64,000 nucleotides of DNA from Pseudomonadota bacterium (GCA_021782495.1 JAJXUV010000008.1:1-64000), one strand, 5' to 3'. Counted from the stretch's first letter, positions 18,129 to 26,875 are shown. The notes: generated by a model from the sequence alone, not told the origin. Numbers and translations: made by a program.

Positions 18129-19085
18129 TTAAAACCCATTGCTTTTCGGGGGCGTCTCTTGCAAGTCATGTCTTTTTGCTATTATTTTTGTCCTAAGCGG
18201 TAAGGATAATAAAACCAGTGCGGATAAAATTAACACAGTAGCATAGACATCCATCGCGTTTAAGCGCTCATTGTAAATTAGATACCCCCAAAATAATCCG
18301 GTCAGCGCCACAATACCTCCGACCAAACTGTAATACACCGCGCCCGCTCGCTTAATCAAAATAAAAAATAAGATATACCCCATCGTCGAGAGAATGATTT
18401 CCAAGATCACCGCATAATCAGACGCTCTTAGGTGAACCAAGGGGTAAAAACTGCGCGTATACCCCATCAGAGGAATCAAAAATACCGTCGAGAAAATCAA
18501 CATACCGGCCGTTAAACTGATGGCTGAAGCCTGTGGCGGTCTTTTTTTATGGATATACAAAGACGCCAATGCAAAAGACAAAGGAGATAACAAAGCTAAA
18601 CACGCCCAGCCTTTTTGGCCGTTAGGGGCAGAAAGCCCTATTTGCGTTGGAAATACAATACAGAGAATGCCGACAAAGCCTAAAATAACGCCTGCGAAAC
18701 GCAAAAAGCGGAAATGCTCCAATTGCCAGAATAAAGCCAAAGGATAAGTGAGTATCGGCACCGTATTCACGATGATTGCCAACAAACCCGCCGGCAAATG
18801 CGCAGCCACCAAGTACATATTGGTATTTGGGAGCGCAATCCCCAAAAAACCAGTCACCGCATAATAAAGAAGGTGGGTCTTATCCCAAACAAAAGCTTCT
18901 TTGGTAAAAAATACAAATAAACTGACTAATAAGGCGGGCCCGAGCGATTGCCAAAAGGCATAGCCTAAAGGTGAGACGCCATGCGTCACCGCAAATTTTG
19001 CCAAAGTATAACCGGAGCCCCAAATAAAGCCTAATAAAACCAGTAAAATCAAAGGTACCATGCTGATTTTGATGCGTGTAGTCAT
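18129..19085 (-). CDS. DMT-superfamily (EamA) transporter
   Basis: 318 residues, ten hydrophobic helices arranged as two EamA halves. The first half begins LVLLGFIWGSGYTLAKFAVT, the usual EamA opening with a GxxW-like start. Probable exporter or importer of a metabolite; substrate unknown. A short copy of the dispersed palindromic repeat lies 22 bp upstream of its ATG, and the structured RNA follows downstream on the same strand. Confidence 0.88.
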   Translation of the reverse strand: MTTRIKISMVPLILLVLLGFIWGSGYTLAKFAVTHGVSPLGYAFWQSLGPALLVSLFVFFTKEAFVWDKTHLLYYAVTGFLGIALPNTNMYLVAAHLPAGLLAIIVNTVPILTYPLALFWQLEHFRFLRFAGVILGFVGILCIVFPTQIGLSAPNGQKGWACLALLSPLSFALASLYIHKKRPPQASAISLTAGMLIFSTVFLIPLMGYTRSFYPLVHLRASDYAVILEIILSTMGYILFFILIKRAGAVYYSLVGGIVALTGLFWGYLIYNERLNAMDVYATVLILSALVLLSLPLRTKIIAKRHDLQETPPKSNGF

Positions 19086-19106
19086 TCAGCACCTTTAAAG
19101 ATGATC

Positions 19107-19134
19107 TAACCGAACCGCGACCCTCAGGGAGCGG
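19107..19134. repeat. Single-arm remnant of the palindromic repeat family
   Basis: AACCGAACCGCGACCCTCAG followed by GGAGCGG, matching one arm of the elements at 32971, 34536 and 61931 with a few changes. No opposite arm is found nearby. Located in the 5' region of the DMT transporter. Confidence 0.65.
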
Positions 19135-19214
19135 ATTATAAAATGTCCCTACATTCTACGCGATAAAGCTAAGATTTGACAGCATCTTCTAGTTTCCGTA
19201 CACTTATGGGCTAG

Positions 19215-19291
19215 GGGCCCATAGCTCAGTTGGTTAGAGCAGAGGACTCATAATCCTTTGGTCCTAGGTTCAAGTCCTAGTGGGCCCACCA
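19215..19291 (+). tRNA. tRNA-Ile2 (anticodon CAU), possibly tRNA-Met
   Basis: 77 nt cloverleaf: acceptor GGGCCCA/TGGGCCC, D-arm GCTC/GAGC, anticodon stem GAGGA/TCCTT around CTCATAA, T-arm CTAGG/CCTAG with loop TTCAAGT, discriminator A and encoded CCA. Anticodon CAT can be elongator Met or the lysidine-modified Ile2. The variable region TTGGTC and the T-loop TTCAAGT match gammaproteobacterial Ile2 better than Met. The gene ends 13 bp before the start of the DUF1653 gene. Confidence 0.9.
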
Positions 19292-19304
19292 TGGAGTTTC
19301 AGCA

Positions 19305-19576
19305 ATGGTTCAGCAAATAGAAGAAGAGATACTGAAAAAAAACAAGTTCCCATTTCTGGAGTTTTCGAGAATTTCAAGGGAAATCATTATAAAGTATTGA
19401 CATTCGCTCGCTCCTCCGAAGACCGACAGTTGTATGTTTGTTATCAGGCTTTGTACGATTCTCCAGAATTTGGTGATCACGCTGTCTGGATCCGTTCTTT
19501 AAAATCTTTTCTCGAAAATGTTGTGGTTGATGGAAAAGAAGTTTCTAGATTTCGGTTGATCAGCGAAAAATCCTGA
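19305..19576 (+). pseudogene. DUF1653 protein, frameshifted in an 8-A run
   Basis: ATG 19305 has GGAG 8 bases upstream and reads MVQQIEEEILKKN before running out of frame. The rest of the protein, GVFENFKGNHYKVLTFARSS to VVVDGKEVSRFRLI, is in the -1 frame and matches the DUF1653 domain (family of about 70-90 residues, function unknown). One extra A in the run at 19335-19342 would join the two as MVQQIEEEILKKKQVPISGV. Without it the only in-frame start is a GTG inside the tRNA acceptor arm. A homopolymer sequencing error, programmed or transcriptional slippage, or a recent inactivating deletion are all possible. Confidence 0.65.
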
Positions 19577-19754
19577 TTAGATCGAGTAATATACCCTCTT
19601 TAGCAGTATTCTCCAAAATGAAAATGGAACATGTGCTTTTTTCGATCCATTTCCGTATAATGGTTAACTATCACTTTTAGCTATTATTTAGCTTATCCTT
19701 TGAAACTAGATATCCTAAATATAGGAGATACTTTATGCGAAATTTGGTTTTTTA

Positions 19755-20405
19755 ATGCGCCATCCTCGTACAACAACGCTCTCTTTCCATAAAACAGCTA
19801 CGTACGCACACGCTGAAGTACTCAATTTCATGGAAGAGCAACTAAATTATGAAGTTCTATTAAAAACATATGAATTATGCTGGCAATTAACCAAAGAACA
19901 ACCATTACTTATAGAGTCAGAACACTTAGGTGAAATACCCGAAAAAGTCATCCATCGTTATTGTGAGTACACACAAATAGATTTTAAAGAAGCAATGTTG
20001 AAATGGCCAAGCAAAGAAGAAAATTTACCATTTGCTTGGAAGACTGGCAGAAATTGGCATCAAGAGACAATTAAATCAACAGGCTTTAAACCATTACGTT
20101 CAGATAATCCGGATTATTACAATGGATTACTCATGCAAGAACAAAAAAGAATAGAGGAACTTATAAAACAACAATTACCATTTTATGAAAAGCTAAGAAT
20201 CTATAGTTCTACAGCAGATTTAGTGTCTACCATAGTTCATAAAGAAAATGAACAAGCTAACCCTAATAGTTTAAATGCATTACATAGCTCACATGGATTT
20301 GTTGCTCATATTGGTGAACAAGGTAATAATACAATGAGAGAGAGATTACCAGAAAATACAGATGAAGTAGAACATAATCAATCTGTTAAGAAAATATGCA
20401 CCTGA
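19755..20405 (+). pseudogene. C-terminal part of a sulfotransferase-like protein
   Basis: 216 residues from ATG 19755. The frame is open further up to a TAG at 19722-19724 and the extra codons (ILYAKFGFL) fit the same family. Features seen: MRHPRTTTLSFHK like the internal R-hP-R...S motif of sulfotransferase-type proteins, a strand LLIESEHLGEIPEKVIHRYC, then DFKEAMLKWPS and NWHQETIKSTGF. The N-terminal P-loop-like PAPS-binding part (roughly 100 residues) is missing. It is probably a truncated remnant, although the ribosome-site-like AGGAGATAC at 19724 leaves a short expressed product possible. Confidence 0.45.
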
Positions 20406-20500
20406 AATACTGTGTCCGCTCATTTAAGCTTAAATCGCTATTCATACCACATCATGAAGTGCACGTTCATGCATGACTTACCGCGATTTCTGCGACATAT

Positions 20501-20572
20501 TCATCGTTTGCAATAATAAAAAATCAGCATGCAAATCAAGCCAATACGACATCCTGGCTGTTTAAATTTCAT
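20501..20572 (-). CDS. Candidate 23-residue hydrophobic peptide
   Basis: Minus-strand AAGGAGATGCACC followed by ATG at 20572, encoding 23 residues (MKFKQPGCRIGLICMLIFYY and three more) with a basic start and one short hydrophobic helix. The ribosome site is very strong, but coding status rests on that alone. No family recognised. Confidence 0.3.
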   Translation of the reverse strand: MKFKQPGCRIGLICMLIFYYCKR

Positions 20573-20589
20573 GGTGCATCTCCTTATGT

Positions 20590-20619
20590 GGGACAAACAT
20601 CAATGAAAATGTTTGTCCC
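20590..20619. terminator. Perfect 11-bp hairpin downstream of the small secreted protein gene
   Basis: GGGACAAACAT, 8-nt loop, ATGTTTGTCCC. It lies 15 bp after the stop of the gene at 20634-20924 and just upstream of the candidate 23-residue peptide. There is no long T-tract on either side, so it is a weak terminator or an RNA-stability hairpin. Confidence 0.5.
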
Positions 20620-20633
20620 AATATCCTAGACGA

Positions 20634-20924
20634 TTAAATACGCTTGCAACCGTCTCTTTCAATTCTACAGTTACGCGTGTGTTTCTCACAATAATTTAAA
20701 GCATTGTCGCGCGCTCTATCGTGATCCGAACCGGTCGCTCTATACTGCTTATCATCGCGCCCTCTCGCAACACAGCGCCAATTGTCTCGTCCAAGGTGCG
20801 TATCGGTTCCCACAGAAACCCTAGGGCCTCCTGTCGAAATACTGACATCTGCCGCCAGTGCTGGCTGTACGTTCATCAAACCTAATATCAAAACCGCTGT
20901 TAAACTAATCCATCTTTTGTGCAT
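20634..20924 (-). CDS. Small secreted cysteine-containing protein
   Basis: 96 residues from ATG 20924, preferred to a TTG seven codons upstream because GAGGAG lies at the right distance before ATG. The N-terminus MHKRWISLTAVLILGLMNVQ ending PALA is a Sec signal peptide with an AxA-like cleavage site. The mature part (about 72 residues) has four cysteines in the pattern WRCVARG ... NYCEKHTRNCRIERDGC, which suggests two disulfides in the periplasm or outside the cell. No family recognised. The 3' end is followed by a perfect hairpin. Confidence 0.7.
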   Translation of the reverse strand: MHKRWISLTAVLILGLMNVQPALAADVSISTGGPRVSVGTDTHLGRDNWRCVARGRDDKQYRATGSDHDRARDNALNYCEKHTRNCRIERDGCKRI

Positions 20925-20972
20925 TTTTTTACTCCTCAAGATCAATGTTAAAACAAGATCCAGTATACTCTA

Positions 20973-22394
20973 TTAAGGCCAAACTTTAAAATCGCATTCT
21001 TCTAAATTGACTAATTTTGTTTTTCTAGAAAATTTATAACCTAACCACAAAACCAGAAAAAGAGGAACGCCTATATAAGACACGACCAATCCTTGCCAAT
21101 CGACGTGTTCTTTTAAAAAAGCATTGTAATTTTGCCCGGCAATAATGATGATGCACAACGCAAAAGCCAGCAAAGGCGCATAGGGATAGCCTTTGGCCAC
21201 ATAAGGTAAATCTTTAATTCGCCCACCTTGCAAAACATAGGCTTTTCTAAAACGGTAATGGCTGATGGCAATTCCAAGCCACGCGATAAATCCCGATAAA
21301 CTTGAGGCATTCAATAACCACAAATACACCACACCATTGCCAAAAGACGCTGTGAGAAAAGCCAACAATCCCACCGCTGCTGTCGCCAATAAAGCATACA
21401 CCGGAATACCGCGTTCAGTGACTCTGGAAAAAATTTTGGGAACGTGTTTCTGATGGGACAAATACCACAACATACGCGTAGAAGCATACATCCCCGAATT
21501 TCCGGCCGACAGAATTGCTACCAAAATCACGCCATTCATTAAACTGGCTACGAAAGGAATGCCATTGTTTTCAAACACCAAGGTAAAAGGGCTAGCTTTC
21601 ACCTCTCCACTCATGAGTTGATTAGAAGTATAAGGGATTAAACAACTGATCACTAAAATAGTTAAAATATAAAAAATAATGATCCGCCAAAATACTTTTT
21701 TAACGGCAGCCGGGATCGCTTTTCCCGGGTCGACCGTTTCTCCCGCTGCCACCCCAATTAATTCAGTGCCTTGAAAAGAAAATCCCACTACCATAAAAAC
21801 ACCGAACAGCGCCCAAAATCCCCCTTGAAAAGGACCGCCATTCAATTGCCAATAACTAAAACCAACACGATGATGGCCGGCCAAACCAAAAATCATGGCG
21901 CCACCCAAAATGATAAAAGCCACAACAACGATGATTTTAGTCAAGGACAACCAATATTCTGCTTCGCCAAAACCACGCGCTGAAAAAATATTCAGCCCCA
22001 CAAATAAACTCAAAAACACCCCGCTCCACAAAAAAGGCGAAGCATCGGGAAACCAAAATTTCATGACGACGGTAGCAGCCACAATTTCAGCCGCCACGGT
22101 AATGGCCCAGTTGTACCAATAATTAAAGCCCATGGCAAAACCCAGCGCCGGATCGACAAAGCGCGCTGCATAAGTATAAAAAGAACCTGAAGTGGGCATA
22201 AAGGCAGACATCTCGCCTAAACTGGTCATTAAAAAATACACCATCACACCCATAATGGTATAGGCCAATAAAGCGCCACCCGGGCCTGCCAAATGAATGG
22301 TGTTGCCGCTCGCCAAAAATAACCCGGTGCCAATAGAGCCACCAATGGCTATCATACTGATTTGTCTGGAATTCAGCGAACGTTGTAAGCTCAT
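20973..22394 (-). CDS. Amino acid permease (APC superfamily, AAT family)
   Basis: 473 residues, twelve hydrophobic helices. The N-terminus SLNSRQISMIAIGGSIGTGL followed by FLASGNTIHLAGPGGALLAY is the signature of the AAT group that includes LysP, GabP, ProY and AroP; ETVDPGKAIPAAVKKVFWRI is the second family motif. A proton-coupled amino acid importer; the exact substrate cannot be decided. Divergent from bcr, with an inverted-repeat element in the 261-bp gap. Confidence 0.92.
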   Translation of the reverse strand: MSLQRSLNSRQISMIAIGGSIGTGLFLASGNTIHLAGPGGALLAYTIMGVMVYFLMTSLGEMSAFMPTSGSFYTYAARFVDPALGFAMGFNYWYNWAITVAAEIVAATVVMKFWFPDASPFLWSGVFLSLFVGLNIFSARGFGEAEYWLSLTKIIVVVAFIILGGAMIFGLAGHHRVGFSYWQLNGGPFQGGFWALFGVFMVVGFSFQGTELIGVAAGETVDPGKAIPAAVKKVFWRIIIFYILTILVISCLIPYTSNQLMSGEVKASPFTLVFENNGIPFVASLMNGVILVAILSAGNSGMYASTRMLWYLSHQKHVPKIFSRVTERGIPVYALLATAAVGLLAFLTASFGNGVVYLWLLNASSLSGFIAWLGIAISHYRFRKAYVLQGGRIKDLPYVAKGYPYAPLLAFALCIIIIAGQNYNAFLKEHVDWQGLVVSYIGVPLFLVLWLGYKFSRKTKLVNLEECDFKVWP

Positions 22395-22494
22395 ACGGTT
22401 TTTCCCCTCAATGCATCCGCAGCATTGTATGCTCTTTAATTTCTCGAATCAAATGGATCAAATGGATTGACAGCCTCCTTACTATTTGAGAAAG

Positions 22495-22622
22495 TATACT
22501 CATAGCAGTTGATTTTTAGGCGAGGCGCCGAGCTCTCGAGCGCCAGGAGTGTAAGTACCCTACATGACTGGCGCAAGATGAGCGAAGGCAACAAAGCCTA
22601 AGAATCAACTGCGAAGAGTATA
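22495..22622 (+). repeat. 128-bp element with 27-bp terminal inverted repeats, copy 1
   Basis: Begins TATACTCATAGCAGTTGATT and ends with the near-inverse AATCAACTGCGAAGAGTATA. The 27-bp ends pair with three mismatches. Internal palindromes include GCGCCAG/CTGGCGC and CGAGCTCTCG. A second copy with about ten differences lies at 51089-51215 in the same orientation. No coding capacity. No clear target duplication found. Confidence 0.85.
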
Positions 22623-22655
22623 TCTCCAAATGATAATCACAAAAGCTTAGGCCCT

Positions 22656-23888
22656 ATGAATACCACGCCCGACTCTCTAGAATCCTTATTAGAACAGAAA
22701 AAATGGATGATTCGTTTTTTATTGATCGCTTGTTTTGCTGCCGCAACCATGGCTTCCGATATGTATGTTCCTTCTTTGCCCTCTATAGTTCAATCACTAC
22801 ACACTTCAACACAAGCGGTTAAATGGACTATCCCTATATACATTTTTGGCTTTGCCAGCTTGCAACTTTTCTATGGCCCCTTCTCCGATCGTTTCGGCCG
22901 AAAACCCACTTTATTGCTGGGTTTTAGCATCGCTATCATTGGCAGTGTATTGTGCATGATGGCGCAGAACATTAATCTATTATTACTGGGCCGTTTGATT
23001 CAAGGGATGGGCATGGGTTCTTGTGCCATTTTAATTCGAAGCATTGCCCAAGATCTCTATCATGGCAATCCCGAAAAATTATCCCGAACCATTTCTTCTT
23101 TAGCCATGGTGTTTAGCATTGCGCCCATTATAGCGCCTGTATTCGGTGGGTATTTACAACAATATTTTGGTTGGCACAGTGTCTTCATTGTTTTCTGTCT
23201 TTACTTAATCGTTATCGGCACACTGGTTTATTTTCAATTGCCTGAAACCCACTTACAACGCGATCGACACGCACTGCATTTGCCTAAATTACTGCGCTTA
23301 TATCAAAAAATGTTGTGCACCCCTTCTTTTGTCGTATTTGCTCTATTAAGCGGTGTTTCTTTAGGTGGTATCTTGGCTTATTATGCCATCAGCCCTTTTT
23401 TGTATCAAAGCAAATTGGGGTTGAGTGCTGTACAATATGGTTGGTTAGCGCTGGCAACTGCACTGGCAATGGTCGCGAGTAGAGGACTTAATTTATTATT
23501 AGCCAAACGTTGGACTATTCCGACTCGATTAAAGATAGGCTTATTGTTTTTGGGCTTAGGCCCCGCTCTGATGACAATATTGGCTTTGCTCGGTTATTTT
23601 AGCATTCAAGCGATCGTATGGCCTTATGTTTTATTTATGCTGGGTTCGGGTATTGTCATGCCCAATGCGATGGTCTGCGCTTTAAATGAATTTAACCACG
23701 CCAAAGGCACTGCTGCCGGTTTGTTCAGTGTATGTCAATTGTCTACCGTATTTCTCATGAGCGTGACCGCCTCTCACTTAGACAATCAAACACAAATAGA
23801 TTTGGCACTTTTATTATTATTCAGTGCTTTATTGGCGCAGGGTTTATATTTATTTTACAATCATTCTCTAAAAGGTTCTTTACAATGA
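22656..23888 (+). CDS. Bcr/CflA-type MFS multidrug transporter
   Basis: 410 residues with twelve hydrophobic helices. MASDMYVPSLPSIVQSLHTS in helix 1 and the MFS motif GPFSDRFGRKPTLLLGFSIA between helices 2 and 3 are typical of the Bcr/CflA drug-resistance subfamily (drug:proton antiporters). GRLIQGMGMGSCAILIRSIA is also a Bcr/CflA motif. The TGA overlaps the ATG of purH (ATGA), so it is translationally coupled with purine synthesis genes. Substrate unknown. Confidence 0.9.
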   Translation: MNTTPDSLESLLEQKKWMIRFLLIACFAAATMASDMYVPSLPSIVQSLHTSTQAVKWTIPIYIFGFASLQLFYGPFSDRFGRKPTLLLGFSIAIIGSVLCMMAQNINLLLLGRLIQGMGMGSCAILIRSIAQDLYHGNPEKLSRTISSLAMVFSIAPIIAPVFGGYLQQYFGWHSVFIVFCLYLIVIGTLVYFQLPETHLQRDRHALHLPKLLRLYQKMLCTPSFVVFALLSGVSLGGILAYYAISPFLYQSKLGLSAVQYGWLALATALAMVASRGLNLLLAKRWTIPTRLKIGLLFLGLGPALMTILALLGYFSIQAIVWPYVLFMLGSGIVMPNAMVCALNEFNHAKGTAAGLFSVCQLSTVFLMSVTASHLDNQTQIDLALLLLFSALLAQGLYLFYNHSLKGSLQ

Positions 23889-25420
23889 AAAAAAAAGCAT
23901 TAATTAGTGTTTCAGATAAAAATGGTTTGCTTGAATTGGCAAGAGCACTCGTTGAAAATGACGTCGAAATTTTATCGACAGGCGGTACAGCACACTATTT
24001 ACGACAACACCATTTGCCTATTTGCGAAGTGGCAGACTACACAGGATTTCCAGAAATCATGCAAGGTCGAGTTAAAACCTTGCAGCCTAAAATTCACGGC
24101 GGGATTTTGGGACGTTTACCTGAAGACACTTCGATCATGCAAAGACTGGCTATCGATCCCATCGATTATGTGATTGTGAATTTGTATCCTTTCAAAGAAA
24201 CCATTGCCAAAGAAGGTTGTACTTTGGAAGATGCCATAGAAAATATCGACATTGGTGGACCCACTTTAATTCGCGCTGCTGCCAAAAACAGACAGCGTGT
24301 CACTGTCTTGGTGGATCCCACCGATTACACGGTGTTGATCGAAGCTCTTTCCCAGAAAAAAACGGTATCCGATGACATGCGTGCACAATTGTCTGCCAAA
24401 GCTTTTGCACACACGGCGGATTACGACGCTACCATCGCTGCTTATTTTTCAAAGGACAATACATTTCCGTCTACACTACGATTGACGCTGCAACAAACGC
24501 AAATGCTGCGTTATGGCGAAAACAGCCATCAACAAGCGGGTTTGTACAGCATAGACCATAAAAGCGATACGCTCGCATCGAGTGCTTTATTGCAAGGCAA
24601 AGCTTTATCTTATAATAATTTGGCCGACAGCGATGCGGCTTGGGCTTGTTTGGTTGCTTTAGGCTCCGACAAAAAAGCCTGTGTGATCGTGAAACATGCC
24701 AATCCCTGCGGTGCGGCCAAAGCGACGACATTGATTGAAGCCTATCAAAAAGCCTATGCCTGCGATCCCACGTCGGCTTTCGGCGGTATTTTAGCGTTCA
24801 ACGACACGCTGACAGAAACTTTGGCTCAAACCATTCTCGCCCAACAATTTGTCGAAGTGATTTTAGCCCCGCACTTTGAAGAAAAGGCCTTAACTCTTTT
24901 ACAACAAAAACCCAATATACGTTGTTTGCAAGTGGCCTTAGACGATCAAAGACCGACTTATGAATTGAAAGCCATTTCAGGGGGTTATTTGGTTCAAACC
25001 ACCGATAACATTGTATTGTCTGAAAGCACGCTGAAAGTGGTGACAAAGCTCACACCCACCGAACAACAATGGCAAGATTTAAAATTTGCTTGGTGTGTGG
25101 CGAAGTACGTTAAATCCAATGCCATCGTGTATGCACACCACGAACACACGCTGGGGATCGGTGCGGGACAAATGAGTCGCATCGACAGCGCGCGCATCGC
25201 CGTACTCAAAGCGGCCGATGCCCATTTAAGTTTAGAAGGCGCTGTGATGGCTTCCGATGCTTTCTTTCCTTTCAGCGACAGTTTGGAAAGTGCGCATGCT
25301 GCCGGCATTCGCGCCATCATTCAACCTGGCGGTGCTTTGCGCGATGAAGCGATTATCGCACGCGCCAATGAATTAGAATTGGCGATGGTATTCACTGGCA
25401 TTCGACACTTTAAACATTAA
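23885..25420 (+). CDS. purH: Bifunctional AICAR formyltransferase / IMP cyclohydrolase
   Basis: 511 residues from ATG 23885; a longer frame runs into bcr and is not used. Catalyses the last two steps of IMP synthesis. The N-terminal IMP cyclohydrolase (MGS-like) domain shows ALISVSDKNGLLELARAL, STGGTAHYLRQ and VKTLQPKIHGGILGR. The formyltransferase domain has the catalytic VKHANPCGAA and the FGGILAFN segment. Length close to the usual 520-530. Followed after 188 bp (holding a large hairpin repeat) by purD. Confidence 0.97.
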   Translation: MKKKALISVSDKNGLLELARALVENDVEILSTGGTAHYLRQHHLPICEVADYTGFPEIMQGRVKTLQPKIHGGILGRLPEDTSIMQRLAIDPIDYVIVNLYPFKETIAKEGCTLEDAIENIDIGGPTLIRAAAKNRQRVTVLVDPTDYTVLIEALSQKKTVSDDMRAQLSAKAFAHTADYDATIAAYFSKDNTFPSTLRLTLQQTQMLRYGENSHQQAGLYSIDHKSDTLASSALLQGKALSYNNLADSDAAWACLVALGSDKKACVIVKHANPCGAAKATTLIEAYQKAYACDPTSAFGGILAFNDTLTETLAQTILAQQFVEVILAPHFEEKALTLLQQKPNIRCLQVALDDQRPTYELKAISGGYLVQTTDNIVLSESTLKVVTKLTPTEQQWQDLKFAWCVAKYVKSNAIVYAHHEHTLGIGAGQMSRIDSARIAVLKAADAHLSLEGAVMASDAFFPFSDSLESAHAAGIRAIIQPGGALRDEAIIARANELELAMVFTGIRHFKH

Positions 25421-25468
25421 AAACAAGTGAATATGAATAATTATTTATCCCAATCTAAACATACCAAA

Positions 25469-25587
25469 AAGCCCAGATTTGGATGCAGGTTGCGTGCAAT
25501 TTCGAAGGGAAAAAGCGGAGTTTACAGAAGCGTAAATGAGCATTTTTCACGCCAAAATTCCACGCAAGATGCGCCTAATATGGGCTT
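25469..25587. repeat. Large imperfect hairpin repeat between purH and purD
   Basis: About 119 bp that fold back on themselves. The left arm starts AAGCCCAGATTTGGATGCAG; the right arm ends AGATGCGCCTAATATGGGCTT. Shared blocks include TTGCGTG, AATTT, GAAAAA and TTTAC (arms meet at 25521-25536). Several paired mismatches are present. A weak 61-codon frame across it is not credible. Possibly a mobile palindromic element or an mRNA-processing hairpin that sets different purH and purD/dotU/icmF levels. Confidence 0.75.
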
Positions 25588-25608
25588 TCTAGAAAAACGG
25601 AGTGTACT

Positions 25609-26874
25609 ATGAGAGTATTAATTATTGGTCAAGGCGGCCGTGAACACGCACTCGCTTGGAAGATAAAACAATCTCCCGACGTCAGCCAAATTTTTGTGGC
25701 ACCGGGCAATGCGGGCACTGCTTTAGAACCGGGCATCACCAATGTCAACATTGCGGCAACGGACGTTCCTGCTTTACTCGATTTTGCACGTATAGAGAAA
25801 ATAGACTTAACCATAGTCGGTCCCGAAGCGCCTTTGGCCGAAGGCATTGTGGATGCTTTCCAAGCAGCGCATTTTCCGATCTTTGGCCCGACTCAAAAGG
25901 CTGCACAATTAGAAACGTCTAAAGTCTTCAGCAAAACCTTTATGGCCAAACACGGTATTCCCACCGCGGCTTTTGCCACTTTTGAGGACAAAGTGCTCGC
26001 GAAAAAATACATCAACGATCATCCTCTGCCTTTGGTCGTTAAAGCCTCGGGACTCATGGCGGGAAAAGGGGTGATCATTTGTGAAAATAAAGAAGAAGCT
26101 TTGGCAGCTATTGAAACTTTGTTAAGCGATCACCAGAGCGAAATCGTCATTGAAAGCTTTTTAGAAGGCGAAGAAGTGAGTTTTATTGTGATGACGGATG
26201 GCATTCATATTGTTCCTTTGGCCACCAGTCAAGATCACAAACGCCGCGACGAAGGCGATTTAGGCCCCAACACCGGTGGCATGGGCGCGTATTCACCCGT
26301 GGCTTGGGTGGATTCTACTTTAGAAGAAAAAATATTGAACACGGTCATCCAACCTACTTTGAAAGCATTGGCAAAAGAAAATACACCTTATTGCGGTTTT
26401 TTGTATGCCGGCTTGATGATTTCACCCAAAGGCGACATTCATGTCTTAGAATTTAACTGCAGATTAGGCGATCCCGAAACACAAGCCTTAATCCCCCGAT
26501 TAAAAACCGATCTTTTTGCATTGTGTTGGGCTGCAACCCATAGTCAACTTCAAAACAAGTGTGTAGAATGGGACGATAGAGTTGCAGTATCCGTGGTGTT
26601 GTGTGCAGCCGGATATCCTGGCCCCGTTCAAACGGGTGATGCAATCCACCATTACAAAATGGATGGAGACACAGCGGTCAAATTTTTTGTGTCTGGCGCA
26701 AAAAGTCAGAATCAACAACTAATGACGGCCGGTGGACGTGTGCTATGCATCAGCGCATTGGGCCAAACAGTGCATGAGGCACGAGAAAAAGCACTCTATT
26801 GGGCAGAACAGGTCACTTGGCCTGGCAAGTTTTACCGTAAGGATATTGGTTGGCGCGCTGTCAAGAGGGAATAA
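25609..26874 (+). CDS. purD: Phosphoribosylamine-glycine ligase (GARS)
   Basis: 421 residues. ATP-grasp enzyme joining glycine to phosphoribosylamine. Starts MRVLIIGQGGREHALAWKI; the ATP-grasp core includes VVKASGLMAGKGVIICENKE and ESFLEGEEVSFIVMTDG. The signature RRDEGDLGPNTGGMGAYSP and the metal-binding LEFNCRLGDPETQ are intact. Normal length. Its stop codon is 1 bp before the dotU start, so the T4SS genes share its transcript. Confidence 0.97.
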   Translation: MRVLIIGQGGREHALAWKIKQSPDVSQIFVAPGNAGTALEPGITNVNIAATDVPALLDFARIEKIDLTIVGPEAPLAEGIVDAFQAAHFPIFGPTQKAAQLETSKVFSKTFMAKHGIPTAAFATFEDKVLAKKYINDHPLPLVVKASGLMAGKGVIICENKEEALAAIETLLSDHQSEIVIESFLEGEEVSFIVMTDGIHIVPLATSQDHKRRDEGDLGPNTGGMGAYSPVAWVDSTLEEKILNTVIQPTLKALAKENTPYCGFLYAGLMISPKGDIHVLEFNCRLGDPETQALIPRLKTDLFALCWAATHSQLQNKCVEWDDRVAVSVVLCAAGYPGPVQTGDAIHHYKMDGDTAVKFFVSGAKSQNQQLMTAGGRVLCISALGQTVHEAREKALYWAEQVTWPGKFYRKDIGWRAVKRE

Positions 26875-26875
26875 T

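Noticed and set aside
19280-19304. GTG start of the DUF1653 gene inside the tRNA
   Set aside because: Would place the start codon in the tRNA acceptor arm without an RBS; the ATG at 19305 with GGAG upstream is better although it needs a frame correction.
25427-25612. 61-residue frame between purH and purD
   Set aside because: It runs through the imperfect palindrome, overlaps the purD start and has no family pattern.
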